Positions 24,448 to 33,267 of a stretch of 64,000 nt of DNA are shown here, in pieces (within the stretch, counting starts at the first letter, position 1; the number at the start of each line of letters is the position of its first letter). The position numbers and the translations under genes were made by a program. Origin of the DNA: JBCDKH01 sp964388485 (GTDB lineage: Bacteria; Planctomycetota; Phycisphaerae; Tepidisphaerales; Tepidisphaeraceae). A model generated the notes under the pieces. That model was given only the letters and a program-made list of their open reading frames with translations, was not told the origin of the DNA and did not search any database. The DNA lies in contig CAYMAS010000001.1 of NCBI GenBank assembly GCA_964388485.1, forward strand, positions 1 to 64,000. Reading direction: 5' to 3'.

Positions 24448-25293
24448 ATGACCAAGTTCATCCTCGCCGCCGCCACGGCGGCTGTTGTTGCTTCGCCGGC
24501 TTTTGCGGGCAACGTATCCCCCGGTGTCATCTTCGGCAGCGGAAATGCCAACGGCAGCTTCACGATCAACAACGTTCAAAGCAACGCCAATGTCGAGATC
24601 GGCCTCCGAGCCAAGCTTCGGTTCAACGACAGCAACAAGGCGGAGAACACCTTTAACTGGGACGGCGACCGGACCTACACGTTCTCGAACGGTGCGGCGT
24701 CGCCCGGCTTCAGCTTTGATGCGAACAGCCCGACGACGCCCGTCTGGAACTTCGAGTGGAGCATCAACTCGGATCGGTCCTCAACAACCACGTTCACGCC
24801 GAATCCTTTGGCGTCGCTGACCTACGTTCTGTCAATCGACGGTGACGCGTCGGCCGGCACCAACTTCGCCGAAACCTTCGACCCGATCAATGTGGGTTCT
24901 ATGGCTTTCGCAGATCACTCGCTCGGTAACAACACCAACGCCTCGACTGACGCCACTGACTTTAAAGTTACTAGCGCCACTAATAATCCCGCCTTCACCT
25001 ACAACACCCTCATCGGGAGCGCGGCTAATTCTTCCGCGTATAATGTCGCTCAGAACTCTTGGAACTACCAGTTCTTCAACGAGGCGACTGACGCTCGGCC
25101 GCTGTCGCAGCTTGCCTCCTTCGACCCGAACGAGTTGGGCGTCTACACGATCACGCTCGAAGCCTTCGACGGCGCGACACGGGTTGCTGCGTCTTCCATC
25201 GACGTGTCGGTGGTCCCCGAGCCGACGGCCGTTCTCGGCGGCCTCGGCCTGCTGAGCCTCGTCGGCCTCCGTCGGCGGCAGACGGCGGAGTGA
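24448..25293 (+). CDS. Secreted PEP-CTERM protein
   Basis: The 281-residue product begins with a signal peptide (MTKFILAAATAAVVASPAFA). A beta-rich, Asn/Ser/Thr-rich body follows, with no recognised enzyme domain, and the C-terminal sorting signal is VVPEPTAVLGGLGLLSLVG then Arg-Arg-Arg. It is expected to be exported and processed at the envelope. Unlike most genes here it has a long upstream gap (24194-24447) shared with the divergent mdh. That gap holds an AT-rich TTATAAAT at 24301-24308, a possible -10 with a long leader. A perfect hairpin follows the gene. Asn-rich composition sets it apart from its neighbours. Confidence 0.8.
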   Translation: MTKFILAAATAAVVASPAFAGNVSPGVIFGSGNANGSFTINNVQSNANVEIGLRAKLRFNDSNKAENTFNWDGDRTYTFSNGAASPGFSFDANSPTTPVWNFEWSINSDRSSTTTFTPNPLASLTYVLSIDGDASAGTNFAETFDPINVGSMAFADHSLGNNTNASTDATDFKVTSATNNPAFTYNTLIGSAANSSAYNVAQNSWNYQFFNEATDARPLSQLASFDPNELGVYTITLEAFDGATRVAASSIDVSVVPEPTAVLGGLGLLSLVGLRRRQTAE

Positions 25294-25319
25294 GTAGACC
25301 GAGATCACCTTCAGCCTGT

Positions 25320-25349
25320 CGAGGCCGACTACGTTCGTGGTCGGCCTCG
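25320..25349. terminator. Bidirectional hairpin terminator candidate
   Basis: A 10-bp perfect stem CGAGGCCGAC / GTCGGCCTCG with a 10-nt loop lies between two convergent genes, the PEP-CTERM gene ending at 25293 and the Uma2 gene ending at 25355. There is no T-run. Confidence 0.5.
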
Positions 25350-25354
25350 TGGCG

Positions 25355-25972
25355 TCATGGCTGCGGGAGGAGATCCGCCACCTTCAGCACCGCCTCCGGC
25401 TTCGCCAGCGGCGAGACCGTGCCGTCGGCAGGAATGGTCGTCTTGTCGGCGTAGGTCCAGGTGCCGTTGATCTCGATCGGGTTGCGGTAGACCTCCAGGA
25501 CGTGGTCGACGAGGTTCAGGATCCAGTAGTCGCCAAAACCGTTCTCGGCGTACAGCGAAAGTTTCTCGCCACGGTCGAAGGTCAGCGATGTCTTGGCAGC
25601 TTCCACGACGAGCAGGACTTCGTTCTCCCCGCCTGCCTCGTCGTCGAGCGTGCCGCGAAAGACATACACATCCGGCTCGGGCTCCGAATCTGTCAAGCGA
25701 AGCGGCACTTGACCCTCCACCACATAGCCGTCCTTCTCTTGAAAATGATCGCGAAGGCGGTACTCCGCCTTGCGGCGCGAGGTGATGTGGTCTGGCCCCA
25801 TCGCGGGCATCTTGATGATCCTTCCTCGGATAAGTTCGACACGCTGGTCGTGGAAGTGACCAGCCTCGGCAAGCTCGTTATAGACCACGGGTGTGATCGG
25901 AAATTGTTCCGGAACTTCAAACCCGACTTCAGTCGTCACATGATCGGAAGCAGGAGCCAGCGTCTGCGTCAT
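25355..25972 (-). CDS. Uma2 family (DUF820) restriction-fold nuclease
   Basis: The 205-residue protein shows the Uma2 pattern. An N-terminal VELIRGRIIKMPAMGPDH is followed by PDVYVF (Asp of the PD-(D/E)xK core), VLLVVEAAKTSL (Glu) and the LYAENGFGDYWILN end block. The family has a PD-(D/E)xK endonuclease-like fold, often in many paralogous copies, with poorly known roles. ATG 25972 is supported by TACCAT six bases before it. The divergent M16 protease gene starts only 32 nt away. Confidence 0.88.
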   Translation of the reverse strand: MTQTLAPASDHVTTEVGFEVPEQFPITPVVYNELAEAGHFHDQRVELIRGRIIKMPAMGPDHITSRRKAEYRLRDHFQEKDGYVVEGQVPLRLTDSEPEPDVYVFRGTLDDEAGGENEVLLVVEAAKTSLTFDRGEKLSLYAENGFGDYWILNLVDHVLEVYRNPIEINGTWTYADKTTIPADGTVSPLAKPEAVLKVADLLPQP

Positions 25973-25978
25973 GCCGAC

Positions 25979-25984
25979 ATGGTA
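25979..25984 (-). promoter_or_regulatory. -10 box TACCAT before Uma2 gene
   Basis: On the minus strand TACCAT ends 6 nt before ATG 25972. Confidence 0.5.
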
Positions 25985-25993
25985 ACACGCTCC

Positions 25994-25999
25994 TACGCT
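25994..25999 (+). promoter_or_regulatory. -10 box TACGCT before M16 gene
   Basis: TACGCT ends 5 nt before ATG 26005. It lies 9 bp from the divergent TACCAT box, so the two promoters share a 32-bp gap. Confidence 0.55.
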
Positions 26000-26004
26000 G
26001 GCGG

Positions 26005-28848
26005 ATGCGTCTTGCCTCAACCCTCTGCCTTGCCGCCGCTCTGGCCGTGCCGGCCCTTGCTGATTCGCCCGCGACACAGCCTGCCGATGTCGGTAGCGTC
26101 GACATCGTGGTACCCGACATCGACTTCGCGACCCAGACCCTCGACAACGGCCTGCGTGTCATTTACGCGCCGATGGACAACGCCCCCGTCGTCCACGTGC
26201 GCGTCCTCTACCACGTCGGCTCGAAGGACGAACAGCCAGACCGGCAGGGCTTCGCCCACCTGTTCGAGCACATGATGTTCCACGGCTCCGAGCACGTGGC
26301 CCACGAGGAGCACATGAAGCGGATCAACGGCGTCGGCGGGAGCTCGAACGCCTTCACCAGCTTCGACCAGACCACCTACGTCAACACCGTCCCGAGCAAC
26401 GCGCTGGAGATGGCCCTCTACCTCGAAGCCGACCGGATGGCGAGCTTCAAGGTCTCGGAAGAGACGTTCGCGACGGAGCGGAGCGTCGTCAACGAGGAGT
26501 ATCTGCTCCGGGTCGGCAACCCGCCTTATGGCCGGCAATTCATCGACTTCTTCGACCTGGCCTTCACCGAGAGCAACTACCGGTGGATGCCGATCGGCAA
26601 CATGGAGCAGCTGGCTCAGAGCACGCCTGGTGAGCTGCAGGACTTCTTCGACACCTACTACGTGCCGAACAACGCGGTGCTGGCGATCGCGGGCGATTTC
26701 GAGGTGGACGAGGCCAAGGCGATGGTGGAGCGGTTTTTCGGCTGGATTCCGGCGGGCGACGACGTGCCGCGGCCAAGCGAGATGGAGCCGGAGCAGACGG
26801 AGCGTCGCGAAAAGACGGTCTATGACCCCAAGGCCCCGCTGCCGGCGTTGACGCTCGCCTTCAAGACCGGCGGCTGGACGGACGACGACGTGGCGGCGAT
26901 CGAGGTGTTGGGCAACATTCTCGGCACCGGCCGATCGAGCCGAATGTATCAGCGGCTTGTCGCGGGTGCGGACGGTCAGCCGCCTTTGGCAGCCCAGGCG
27001 TCGGCGGGGTTGTTCAAGCTCGAAGACGCCGGCCTCATGTTCGCCACCGTGCTCGTCCTGCCGGGCCAGGACCCCGAGGCGGCGGAATCGGCGGCGATGG
27101 AGGTCATTCAGAACGTCGCCGACAACGGCGTGACGGAAGAAGAGCTTGCCAAGGCCAAGACGCAGCTCAAGCTCGGCCTGCTCCGCGGTCAGCAAACGGC
27201 AGACAACGTCGCCAGCGCCGTCGCCGAAGCGTGGGCGTTCGGCGATGATCCGAAGCTGGCGAATACGCGTGATGACGAGATCGACGCGGTGACGAGCGAG
27301 GACGTGGCCCGCGTGGCCAAGCAGTACCTGGCGACGGAGCGGCTCAGTTCGCTGCGTTACCTGCCGGGACAGGATCCCAATGCCGCGAGCGAGCTGCCGA
27401 ATGACGGCGTGACGGAGACGGGGCCGGATGAGCCGCAGGTCGTCGGCGAGGCGTCGTCCGAGAGGTCGCAGGACATCGAGTTCCCGTCGGACTATCCAGA
27501 CGCCGCACCGGTTCCTGCTGAGGTCGTCAAGGCCGACTTCGAGACGGGCGAGCAGTTTGAGGTCGACGGCACGGACGTCATCCTCATTCGCGACACGCGT
27601 CTGCCGCTCGTCGGCATGACGCTCCTCATGCCCGGCTTCGGCGGCGATGCGCTGCCTGAAGAGAAGGTCGGCCTCGCCAGTCTCGCCGCGGACCTTCTTA
27701 CCCGCGGCAGCGCCGGCCGTAGCGCTCAGGAGCAAAGCGAGCTGCTCGACAGTCTCGGCATCAGTTTGAGCCCCGGCGATGGCGACGACCACACGCGGCT
27801 CAGCGGCAGCTTCCCCAAAAGCGTCGCGCTCGACGCGGCGCAGCTGGCCAACGAGATGCTCACGCAGCCGAACTTCGATCAGCGGGAGTTTTTGAACCTC
27901 CGAACCCGAGCCGCAGGCGGATTGCAGCAGTCGCTTTCTGATCCGGCTGGCGTGGCGGGTCGCGAGATCAACACGCTGCTCTTCGGCGACGCTCCGGCTG
28001 GTCGTAATGCGACGCTGTCGGGTCTGTCGAGCTTGAGCTTGGACGACGCAATCGACTTCGCCAACAAGGCGTACCGCCGATCCGGCGCGACGCTCATCCT
28101 TGCGGGCGACCTCTCTCGCGAGGAGGCGGAAGAAGTGGCCAAGACCCTGCTCGCCGGCGTCGCGGAGGTCGACGCGACCGCGATGGCCGACAGTGCGTAC
28201 GACCTGAGCAGCTACGCGCCGCAGATTCTGCTCATCGACAATCCTGGTGGCGAGCAGGCTTCGGTGCGGATGGGCAACCGTTCCTTCACCGTCCAGAGCG
28301 ACGAGAAGTACGCCAGCAGCGTCGCCAACCAGATCCTGTCCGGCGGCATCGAAGGGCGGATGAATCAGGCACTGCGGGCCGACAAGGGACTGACGTACGG
28401 CGCTGGTGCCAGCTTCCGGCCGAGCCGCAACGTGGGTCGGTTCAGCGTCGGGTTCGACACCCGGCCTGAAACGCTCGGCGAGGCCGTGACGACGGCCTTC
28501 GGCGTACTCGAGCGGATGGCAAGCGAGCCTGTAACGGACGAGGAGCTCAAGGACGGCCAACGCCGCGTCGCCGGCAGCCTTGTGCTCAGCCAGCAGACGG
28601 TCGGCCAGTTGGCCAACCTTCGCGGCAACATCCTCCTCAACGGCTACGACCTCGACTACTACAACGAGTACGGCGAAAAAATCGCGGCGGTGACGGCACA
28701 GGACATTCAGAACGTCGTCGCCACCTACGGCAAGCCGGAGATGCTCTCGATCGTCGTCGTCGCTCCGGCGGACGTGGCCAAGGAGCAACTAGCGGAGTTC
28801 GGCGAGGTGACGGTCGTCCCGATGCCGCTGGCCCGGGAGGAGCAGTGA
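26005..28848 (+). CDS. Secreted M16 family zinc protease (two-domain)
   Basis: The 947-residue protein has a signal peptide (about 1-19, ending ALA) and two M16 peptidase units. The first carries the inverted zinc motif HLFEH (H85, E88, H89), with the third ligand Glu expected in the ERSVVNEEYLLR segment. The second unit (about 510-940) lacks HxxEH and is the usual inactive partner that closes the chamber. RSSRMYQRLV in the first half and GLTYGAGASFRPSRNVGRFS in the second half are typical family blocks. It should degrade peptides in the periplasm or outside. The stop overlaps the next gene's GTG (GTGA). Confidence 0.92.
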   Translation: MRLASTLCLAAALAVPALADSPATQPADVGSVDIVVPDIDFATQTLDNGLRVIYAPMDNAPVVHVRVLYHVGSKDEQPDRQGFAHLFEHMMFHGSEHVAHEEHMKRINGVGGSSNAFTSFDQTTYVNTVPSNALEMALYLEADRMASFKVSEETFATERSVVNEEYLLRVGNPPYGRQFIDFFDLAFTESNYRWMPIGNMEQLAQSTPGELQDFFDTYYVPNNAVLAIAGDFEVDEAKAMVERFFGWIPAGDDVPRPSEMEPEQTERREKTVYDPKAPLPALTLAFKTGGWTDDDVAAIEVLGNILGTGRSSRMYQRLVAGADGQPPLAAQASAGLFKLEDAGLMFATVLVLPGQDPEAAESAAMEVIQNVADNGVTEEELAKAKTQLKLGLLRGQQTADNVASAVAEAWAFGDDPKLANTRDDEIDAVTSEDVARVAKQYLATERLSSLRYLPGQDPNAASELPNDGVTETGPDEPQVVGEASSERSQDIEFPSDYPDAAPVPAEVVKADFETGEQFEVDGTDVILIRDTRLPLVGMTLLMPGFGGDALPEEKVGLASLAADLLTRGSAGRSAQEQSELLDSLGISLSPGDGDDHTRLSGSFPKSVALDAAQLANEMLTQPNFDQREFLNLRTRAAGGLQQSLSDPAGVAGREINTLLFGDAPAGRNATLSGLSSLSLDDAIDFANKAYRRSGATLILAGDLSREEAEEVAKTLLAGVAEVDATAMADSAYDLSSYAPQILLIDNPGGEQASVRMGNRSFTVQSDEKYASSVANQILSGGIEGRMNQALRADKGLTYGAGASFRPSRNVGRFSVGFDTRPETLGEAVTTAFGVLERMASEPVTDEELKDGQRRVAGSLVLSQQTVGQLANLRGNILLNGYDLDYYNEYGEKIAAVTAQDIQNVVATYGKPEMLSIVVVAPADVAKEQLAEFGEVTVVPMPLAREEQ

Positions 28849-29192
28849 GCGAGTCACTAGCCGCCGGTCGGCTGATCCTCTTCATCGTCGCCGCCAGCTA
28901 CCCGCTTTCGGCGGCATTGCTGTTGTGGATGAAGGCGAAGGGCGAGACGGTGCCATCGATCTGGCCGATCGCGTGGCTGGTGACAGGCGTCCTGGGACTC
29001 GTTTTGGCGAGCCTCATCGGCGATGGCAGTGGCTCGTGGCTGTGGTGGGCATTGCTTCTGGTGCTCGGACCGATCATGGCGGTGTCGCTGGTCGTCGATA
29101 TTCGCCACGGCTTGTGGTGGATCGTCGCGTTGGACGTCGCAGGCCTCGCGGCGATCGGGTACGCGTTGTGGTTGCTGCGGTCGCTGCTCTGA
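28845..29192 (+). CDS. Small four-helix membrane protein
   Basis: The 115-residue product starts at GTG 28845, overlapping the protease stop codon, so it is translationally coupled to it. It is almost wholly hydrophobic, with helices at about 8-28, 40-60, 67-85 and 92-113 (for example LLLVLGPIMAVSLVVDI). I do not recognise a family. The overlap suggests co-expression with the M16 protease, perhaps at the membrane. Codon use is normal for the window. Confidence 0.7.
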   Translation: MSESLAAGRLILFIVAASYPLSAALLLWMKAKGETVPSIWPIAWLVTGVLGLVLASLIGDGSGSWLWWALLLVLGPIMAVSLVVDIRHGLWWIVALDVAGLAAIGYALWLLRSLL

Positions 29193-29289
29193 ACACTGAG
29201 TGACCACCAGCTACCCTAGAAGAAGCGAGAGATCATCTTTCCGGACCTTCGCGATGGACTTTGCCCGCGCGTGAACCGACACTCCGGAC

Positions 29290-31197
29290 ATGTGTGGCAT
29301 CGTCGCGTACGTGGGTCGCAAGATCGCTCAGCCGGTCCTCGTCGAGGGCCTCAAGCGGCTCGAGTATCGCGGCTACGACTCGGCGGGTGTAGCCGTCGTC
29401 GGTGAGGACGGCACGATTCACCTGCGGCGAAGCGTCGGCCGCATCAGTGTGCTCGAAGCCGAGATCGAACGGCACGAGGAGCAGGGCCAGACGCTGCCTG
29501 CCTCCGCCCGCGTCGGGATGGCTCACACGCGGTGGGCGACGCACGGCGCTGCGACACGGGAGAACGCTCACCCGCACAGCGACTCGCACGGCAAGATCGC
29601 CGTCGTTCACAACGGCATCATCGAGAACTACATTGCCCTCAAGAGCTTCCTGGAGGAAAAGGGTCACTCGTTCCAGAGCGAAACCGACACGGAGGTGCTC
29701 GCCGTCCTCATCGGCCACGTTTATGACGAGCTCAAGAACGAGCACGCCCTCGGCAACGGCACGACGGCGGCGAGCGGCGACTCGTCGCTGATTCGCAAGG
29801 CGGTGCAGGCGGCGCTCGGTGAGGTCGACGGCACGTACGGCCTGGCGGTCGTCTGCGGCGACGAGCCGGACACCATGGTCGTGGCTCGCAAGGGCTCGCC
29901 GCTGATCATCGGCGTTGGGGAGGACGAGTACGTCGTCGCCTCCGACGCGGCCGCGATCGTCGAGCACACGTCGCAGGTGATCTACCTCAGCGACAACGAG
30001 ATGGCTCTGCTCCGCCCCGGCAGCTTCCGGACGTTCACTATCGATGACGTGCCGGTGTCGCCGGTGATCGAGCAGTTGGAGACGAGCATCACCGAGTACG
30101 AGCTCGGCAGCTATCCGCACTACATGCTCAAGGAGATTTTCGAGCAGCCCGAGAGCGTGCGCAACTGCCTGCGTGGTCGGGCCAACGAGCGGGAGGGCCG
30201 CATCGTCCTCGGCGGCCTGGCGCAACACGCGCGGACGATGGCCCGTGCGAAGCGGTTCGTCCTCACCGGCCAGGGCACCGCCTGGCACGCGGGCCTCGTC
30301 GGAGACTACCTCATGGAGGACTTGGCGAAGATCGTCACCGAATGCACCTATGCCAGTGAGTTCCGGTACCGCAACCCGCTCGTCGAGGACGACACGGTCG
30401 TCGTCGCCATCAGCCAAAGTGGCGAGACGGCGGACACGCTGAGTGCTTTGCGCGAAGCTCAGATCAAGGGTGCCACCGCCATGGGCATCGTCAACGCCGT
30501 CGGCAGCACGATCGCTCGCGAGACCGACTGCGGCGTCTACCTGCACGCGGGTCCGGAGATCGGGGTCGCGAGCACGAAGGCCTTCACGACGCAATGCACC
30601 GTGCTGACGATGCTCAGCATCTTCCTAGGTCGTCGGCGATACATGGGACAGGATCAGTGCGAATCGCTCATTCGGCAGCTCAACCAGGTGCCGGAGCAGA
30701 TGCAGTCGATTCTGGAGCAGAGCGACTTCATCAAGGACGTTGCCGACGAGTTTTGCAACCGAGAGAACTGGCTGTTCCTGGGCCGCGGGTATAACTACCC
30801 GATCGCGCTCGAGGGCGCGTTGAAGCTCAAGGAAATCAGCTACATCCACGCTGAAGGCATGCCTGCGGCGGAGATGAAGCATGGGCCGATCGCGTTGATC
30901 AGCCAAGGCATGCCGGTGGTCTTCATCGCGACCCGCGGCAGCCAGTACGAGAAGGTCGTCAGCAACATCGAGGAAGTCCGCGCTCGCGGCGGTCGGATCA
31001 TCGCGGTGGCGACGGAGGGCGATACGGACATCGACCGCTACAGCGATCACGTCATCCGCGTGCCCGACGTGCCGGAGTGTCTACAGCCGCTCTTGACCGT
31101 GGTGCCGCTGCAGCTGCTGGCTTATCACGCGGCGGTGCTGCGAGGGTGCAACGTCGACAAGCCGCGAAACTTGGCCAAGAGCGTCACGGTGGAGTGA
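29290..31197 (+). CDS. glmS: Glutamine-fructose-6-phosphate aminotransferase (isomerizing)
   Basis: GlmS makes glucosamine 6-phosphate, the entry step to UDP-GlcNAc for cell wall and surface glycans. The 635-residue protein starts MCGIVAYVG with the catalytic Cys2 exposed after Met removal. The glutaminase domain (about 1-235) contains HTRWATHG and HNGIIENY. Two SIS domains follow, with ISQSGETADTL, the STKAFTTQ block and the C-terminal KPRNLAKSVTVE. A short insertion (about 152-170) lies in the glutaminase domain. The leader is too short for a glmS ribozyme. It overlaps the convergent DUF2809 gene by 14 nt. Confidence 0.96.
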   Translation: MCGIVAYVGRKIAQPVLVEGLKRLEYRGYDSAGVAVVGEDGTIHLRRSVGRISVLEAEIERHEEQGQTLPASARVGMAHTRWATHGAATRENAHPHSDSHGKIAVVHNGIIENYIALKSFLEEKGHSFQSETDTEVLAVLIGHVYDELKNEHALGNGTTAASGDSSLIRKAVQAALGEVDGTYGLAVVCGDEPDTMVVARKGSPLIIGVGEDEYVVASDAAAIVEHTSQVIYLSDNEMALLRPGSFRTFTIDDVPVSPVIEQLETSITEYELGSYPHYMLKEIFEQPESVRNCLRGRANEREGRIVLGGLAQHARTMARAKRFVLTGQGTAWHAGLVGDYLMEDLAKIVTECTYASEFRYRNPLVEDDTVVVAISQSGETADTLSALREAQIKGATAMGIVNAVGSTIARETDCGVYLHAGPEIGVASTKAFTTQCTVLTMLSIFLGRRRYMGQDQCESLIRQLNQVPEQMQSILEQSDFIKDVADEFCNRENWLFLGRGYNYPIALEGALKLKEISYIHAEGMPAAEMKHGPIALISQGMPVVFIATRGSQYEKVVSNIEEVRARGGRIIAVATEGDTDIDRYSDHVIRVPDVPECLQPLLTVVPLQLLAYHAAVLRGCNVDKPRNLAKSVTVE

Positions 31198-31612
31198 CGC
31201 CTGAATCGCGTTCATCCCGATCCGGACGCCAGAGGTGCAGCAAGATCATTGCACCGACCGCACAGGCGATCGGGTAGGGCGGAAGGTCTTGCCACGTGAA
31301 CGTCGTGCCGAGGGCCATCCGGCCGAGCCACGTGCCGCGGATCGCCATGAGCCAATCGGGCTGCCAGAGCTGGGCGAACTCCAGGAGGATCGTCGTCCCC
31401 GCCACGATTGCCGCCGTCGGCCAGACGAAGCTGCGGTGCGGCCGAATCGTCAGCACGAGCAGCATCAGAAACCACTCGTACAAAAAGCTCGACGGCCAGT
31501 TCCCAGGGATCTCGTCCGCGCGACGCACGACGATGCCGATCGGCACCAACACGATGGCCGCTAACAAGAAGACGAGCCGCCGCCGAAGCATGCCGTGGGG
31601 TATCAGCTTCAT
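31184..31612 (-). CDS. DUF2809 membrane protein
   Basis: The 142-residue protein has four to five hydrophobic helices and the DUF2809 pattern VAGTTILLEFAQLWQPDWL, then RGTWLGRMALGTTFTWQDL. Members are uncharacterised small membrane proteins, distantly like VanZ. The C-terminus overlaps glmS on the other strand by 14 nt. The ATG at 31612 overlaps the stop codon of the GNAT gene, so these two genes are coupled. Confidence 0.75.
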   Translation of the reverse strand: MKLIPHGMLRRRLVFLLAAIVLVPIGIVVRRADEIPGNWPSSFLYEWFLMLLVLTIRPHRSFVWPTAAIVAGTTILLEFAQLWQPDWLMAIRGTWLGRMALGTTFTWQDLPPYPIACAVGAMILLHLWRPDRDERDSGVTPP

Positions 31613-32043
31613 GAATCCACCGCCTTGACCATCACGATGTGCAGGCCATGCCGCGGCACGTCGAACCAGTCGCCGACCGTCACGAAGCCCTGCCGCTCAT
31701 AGAAGCCGATCGCGATCTTGCGGGCGTTGCACCACAAGCGTCGGCCGCCGTGTCTGCGGACGTGATCGAGCGACGCCTCCACCAGCTCCCGGCCGACGCC
31801 CGTGCCGCGGTGCGAGTCATCCACCGCCATTCCGCGTAGCTGCCAGTCGCCAGCGTCGCTGCCATGCGGGAACGGCCGCTTGTAGAGCGAGGCGATGCCG
31901 ACAAGATCCGGGTCGAAGAGGCCCAAATGCGTCGCCTCGTTGTCGCCGTCGAAGACAACTTCGTTGCTCGGCCGATCGACCCGCAGAACGCGCTGCCGAA
32001 GGTCATGCGTGTCCGCTGCCGAGATGATGCGAATCCGGCTCAT
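31609..32043 (-). CDS. GNAT family N-acetyltransferase
   Basis: The 144-residue protein has the acetyl-CoA binding motif A, DSHRGTGVGRELVEASLDH (about 78-96). Motif B follows, with LWCNARKIAIGFYERQGFVT. The WQLRGMAVDD strand precedes motif A as usual. It transfers acetyl from acetyl-CoA to an amine; the acceptor is unknown. It is linked by 4-nt overlaps to both neighbours (prenyltransferase-repeat protein upstream, DUF2809 downstream), so the three genes form an operon. Confidence 0.88.
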   Translation of the reverse strand: MSRIRIISAADTHDLRQRVLRVDRPSNEVVFDGDNEATHLGLFDPDLVGIASLYKRPFPHGSDAGDWQLRGMAVDDSHRGTGVGRELVEASLDHVRRHGGRRLWCNARKIAIGFYERQGFVTVGDWFDVPRHGLHIVMVKAVDS

Positions 32044-33233
32044 TCAGGCGGATTCTCCCGAAGATCGTTCAGTGCCGCATTGAGCGCGATGACGCTATAG
32101 GCGGTCACCATCGTCGGGTCGTTCTCACGCCACTTCGGGTTGCCGGACCACGAGCCGTCGTCGGCCTGGCGTGCGGCGAGGGCGTCGATCAACGCCAGCC
32201 GCCAGTCGACGTCGCCGTCGGGCGTGTCGAGCGTCGGCTCGTCGAACGCGTCCAATGCCCGCGCGACCATCAGGTAGTAGTAGAACAGGCCCCACTGGTC
32301 ACGCTCCGGATCGCCTGCGGCCATGCCGGGATTGCGGTCGAGCGTCCAGTTGTCGCCGGCCCAGTCGACGGCGGCGAGGACGCGCGGGTCGTCTGCATCG
32401 AGGCCTGCGTAGATCATGCTCTTGAGGCCTGCGTAGGTCATGGAGCCGTAACTTCGCAGCCGCCGATCGCCGTCGGGCGTGATAAACTCCCCGGCGAAGC
32501 TCTCGCCGCTGCGGTCGGCGTCGGGCGAGTAGACGAACCCGCCGTCGTCGCCGGCCCAGGGTTGATCGTTCGACTCGCTGCGATTCTGCAGCCGCTCGAC
32601 GAAGAGGCGGGCTCGCTCGAAGGCCGGATCATCTTCGGAGATGCCAGCCTCGTGCAACGCCTCCAACGCCATTGCCGTATTCGAAAGGTCGGGCCGACCC
32701 GGACCCCGCGACCGTCCGCCGTAACCGAACCCGCCGTAGAAGGGATCGTCGACGCCCGACACCTGCTGCGACTCGTCCTCGCCGGCAAAGTCCGCCCGCG
32801 TCTCCGGCGTCCACTGAAGCCGACGCAGGTAAGCAATTGCGTTGTCGATGGTGTCGCTGTACCGCTCATCGCCGGCGGCCTCGCGTGCCTCGGCCAAGGC
32901 GGTGACGCTGATCGCCGTGTTGTAGTTGGCCAGCAGATCGTCGTAGATGCCGCCGTCGCCGACCTGTTGGGCGACAAGGGCGTCGTAGCCGCGGGCGACG
33001 AGCGGGCTGTCGGGGTGATACTGCTCGCTGCCGACGAAGGCTCGGAGCACCAGGGCGGTGACGGCTGGCGGCACCTGCTCGACCGGCTGCCACGTGCCGT
33101 CGTCTTGCTGCTGCTCGGCGAGGAACGTCAGCCCGCGTTCGACCGCCGCCTGTGCCTTCGCCTCTGAATCGCCGCGTGCGATGCCAGCCGCAGCGAATGC
33201 ACTTACCAGGAACGTGCTCAGGAAAGGTTTCAT
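32040..33233 (-). CDS. Secreted prenyltransferase/squalene-oxidase repeat protein
   Basis: The 397-residue product has a signal peptide (MKPFLSTFLVSAFAAAGIA). It then has repeated alpha-alpha units with QW-like turns: LAEQQQDDGTW, VAQQVGDGGIYDD and AARQADDGSWSGN. This is the alpha/alpha-toroid of the prenyltransferase and squalene oxidase repeat family, common in planctomycete exported proteins of unknown role. No cyclase DxDD acid motif is seen, so it is probably not a terpene cyclase. ATG 33233 is chosen since TACGAT lies 7 nt before it; ATG 33242 would overlap that box. Confidence 0.82.
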   Translation of the reverse strand: MKPFLSTFLVSAFAAAGIARGDSEAKAQAAVERGLTFLAEQQQDDGTWQPVEQVPPAVTALVLRAFVGSEQYHPDSPLVARGYDALVAQQVGDGGIYDDLLANYNTAISVTALAEAREAAGDERYSDTIDNAIAYLRRLQWTPETRADFAGEDESQQVSGVDDPFYGGFGYGGRSRGPGRPDLSNTAMALEALHEAGISEDDPAFERARLFVERLQNRSESNDQPWAGDDGGFVYSPDADRSGESFAGEFITPDGDRRLRSYGSMTYAGLKSMIYAGLDADDPRVLAAVDWAGDNWTLDRNPGMAAGDPERDQWGLFYYYLMVARALDAFDEPTLDTPDGDVDWRLALIDALAARQADDGSWSGNPKWRENDPTMVTAYSVIALNAALNDLRENPPE

Positions 33234-33240
33234 CGCGTTC

Positions 33241-33246
33241 ATCGTA
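33241..33246 (-). promoter_or_regulatory. -10 box TACGAT before toroid-repeat protein gene
   Basis: On the minus strand TACGAT ends 7 nt before ATG 33233 and overlaps the alternative ATG 33242. Confidence 0.45.
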
Positions 33247-33267
33247 CCGTCACATCCGTGAAGCGAC

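Noticed and set aside
26005..28788. 923-codon minus-strand frame opposite the M16 protease
   Set aside because: The M16 product has a signal peptide, HxxEH and full family layout; the opposite frame is an Arg/Val-rich shadow.
29193..29289. Possible glmS ribozyme before glmS
   Set aside because: Only 97 nt separate the genes and no conserved ribozyme core is recognisable; a GACACT box six bases before the ATG suggests a short leader instead.
32040..33233. Terpene (squalene-hopene) cyclase call for the toroid-repeat protein
   Set aside because: It has QW-like repeats but a signal peptide, is too short, and lacks the DxDD catalytic motif.
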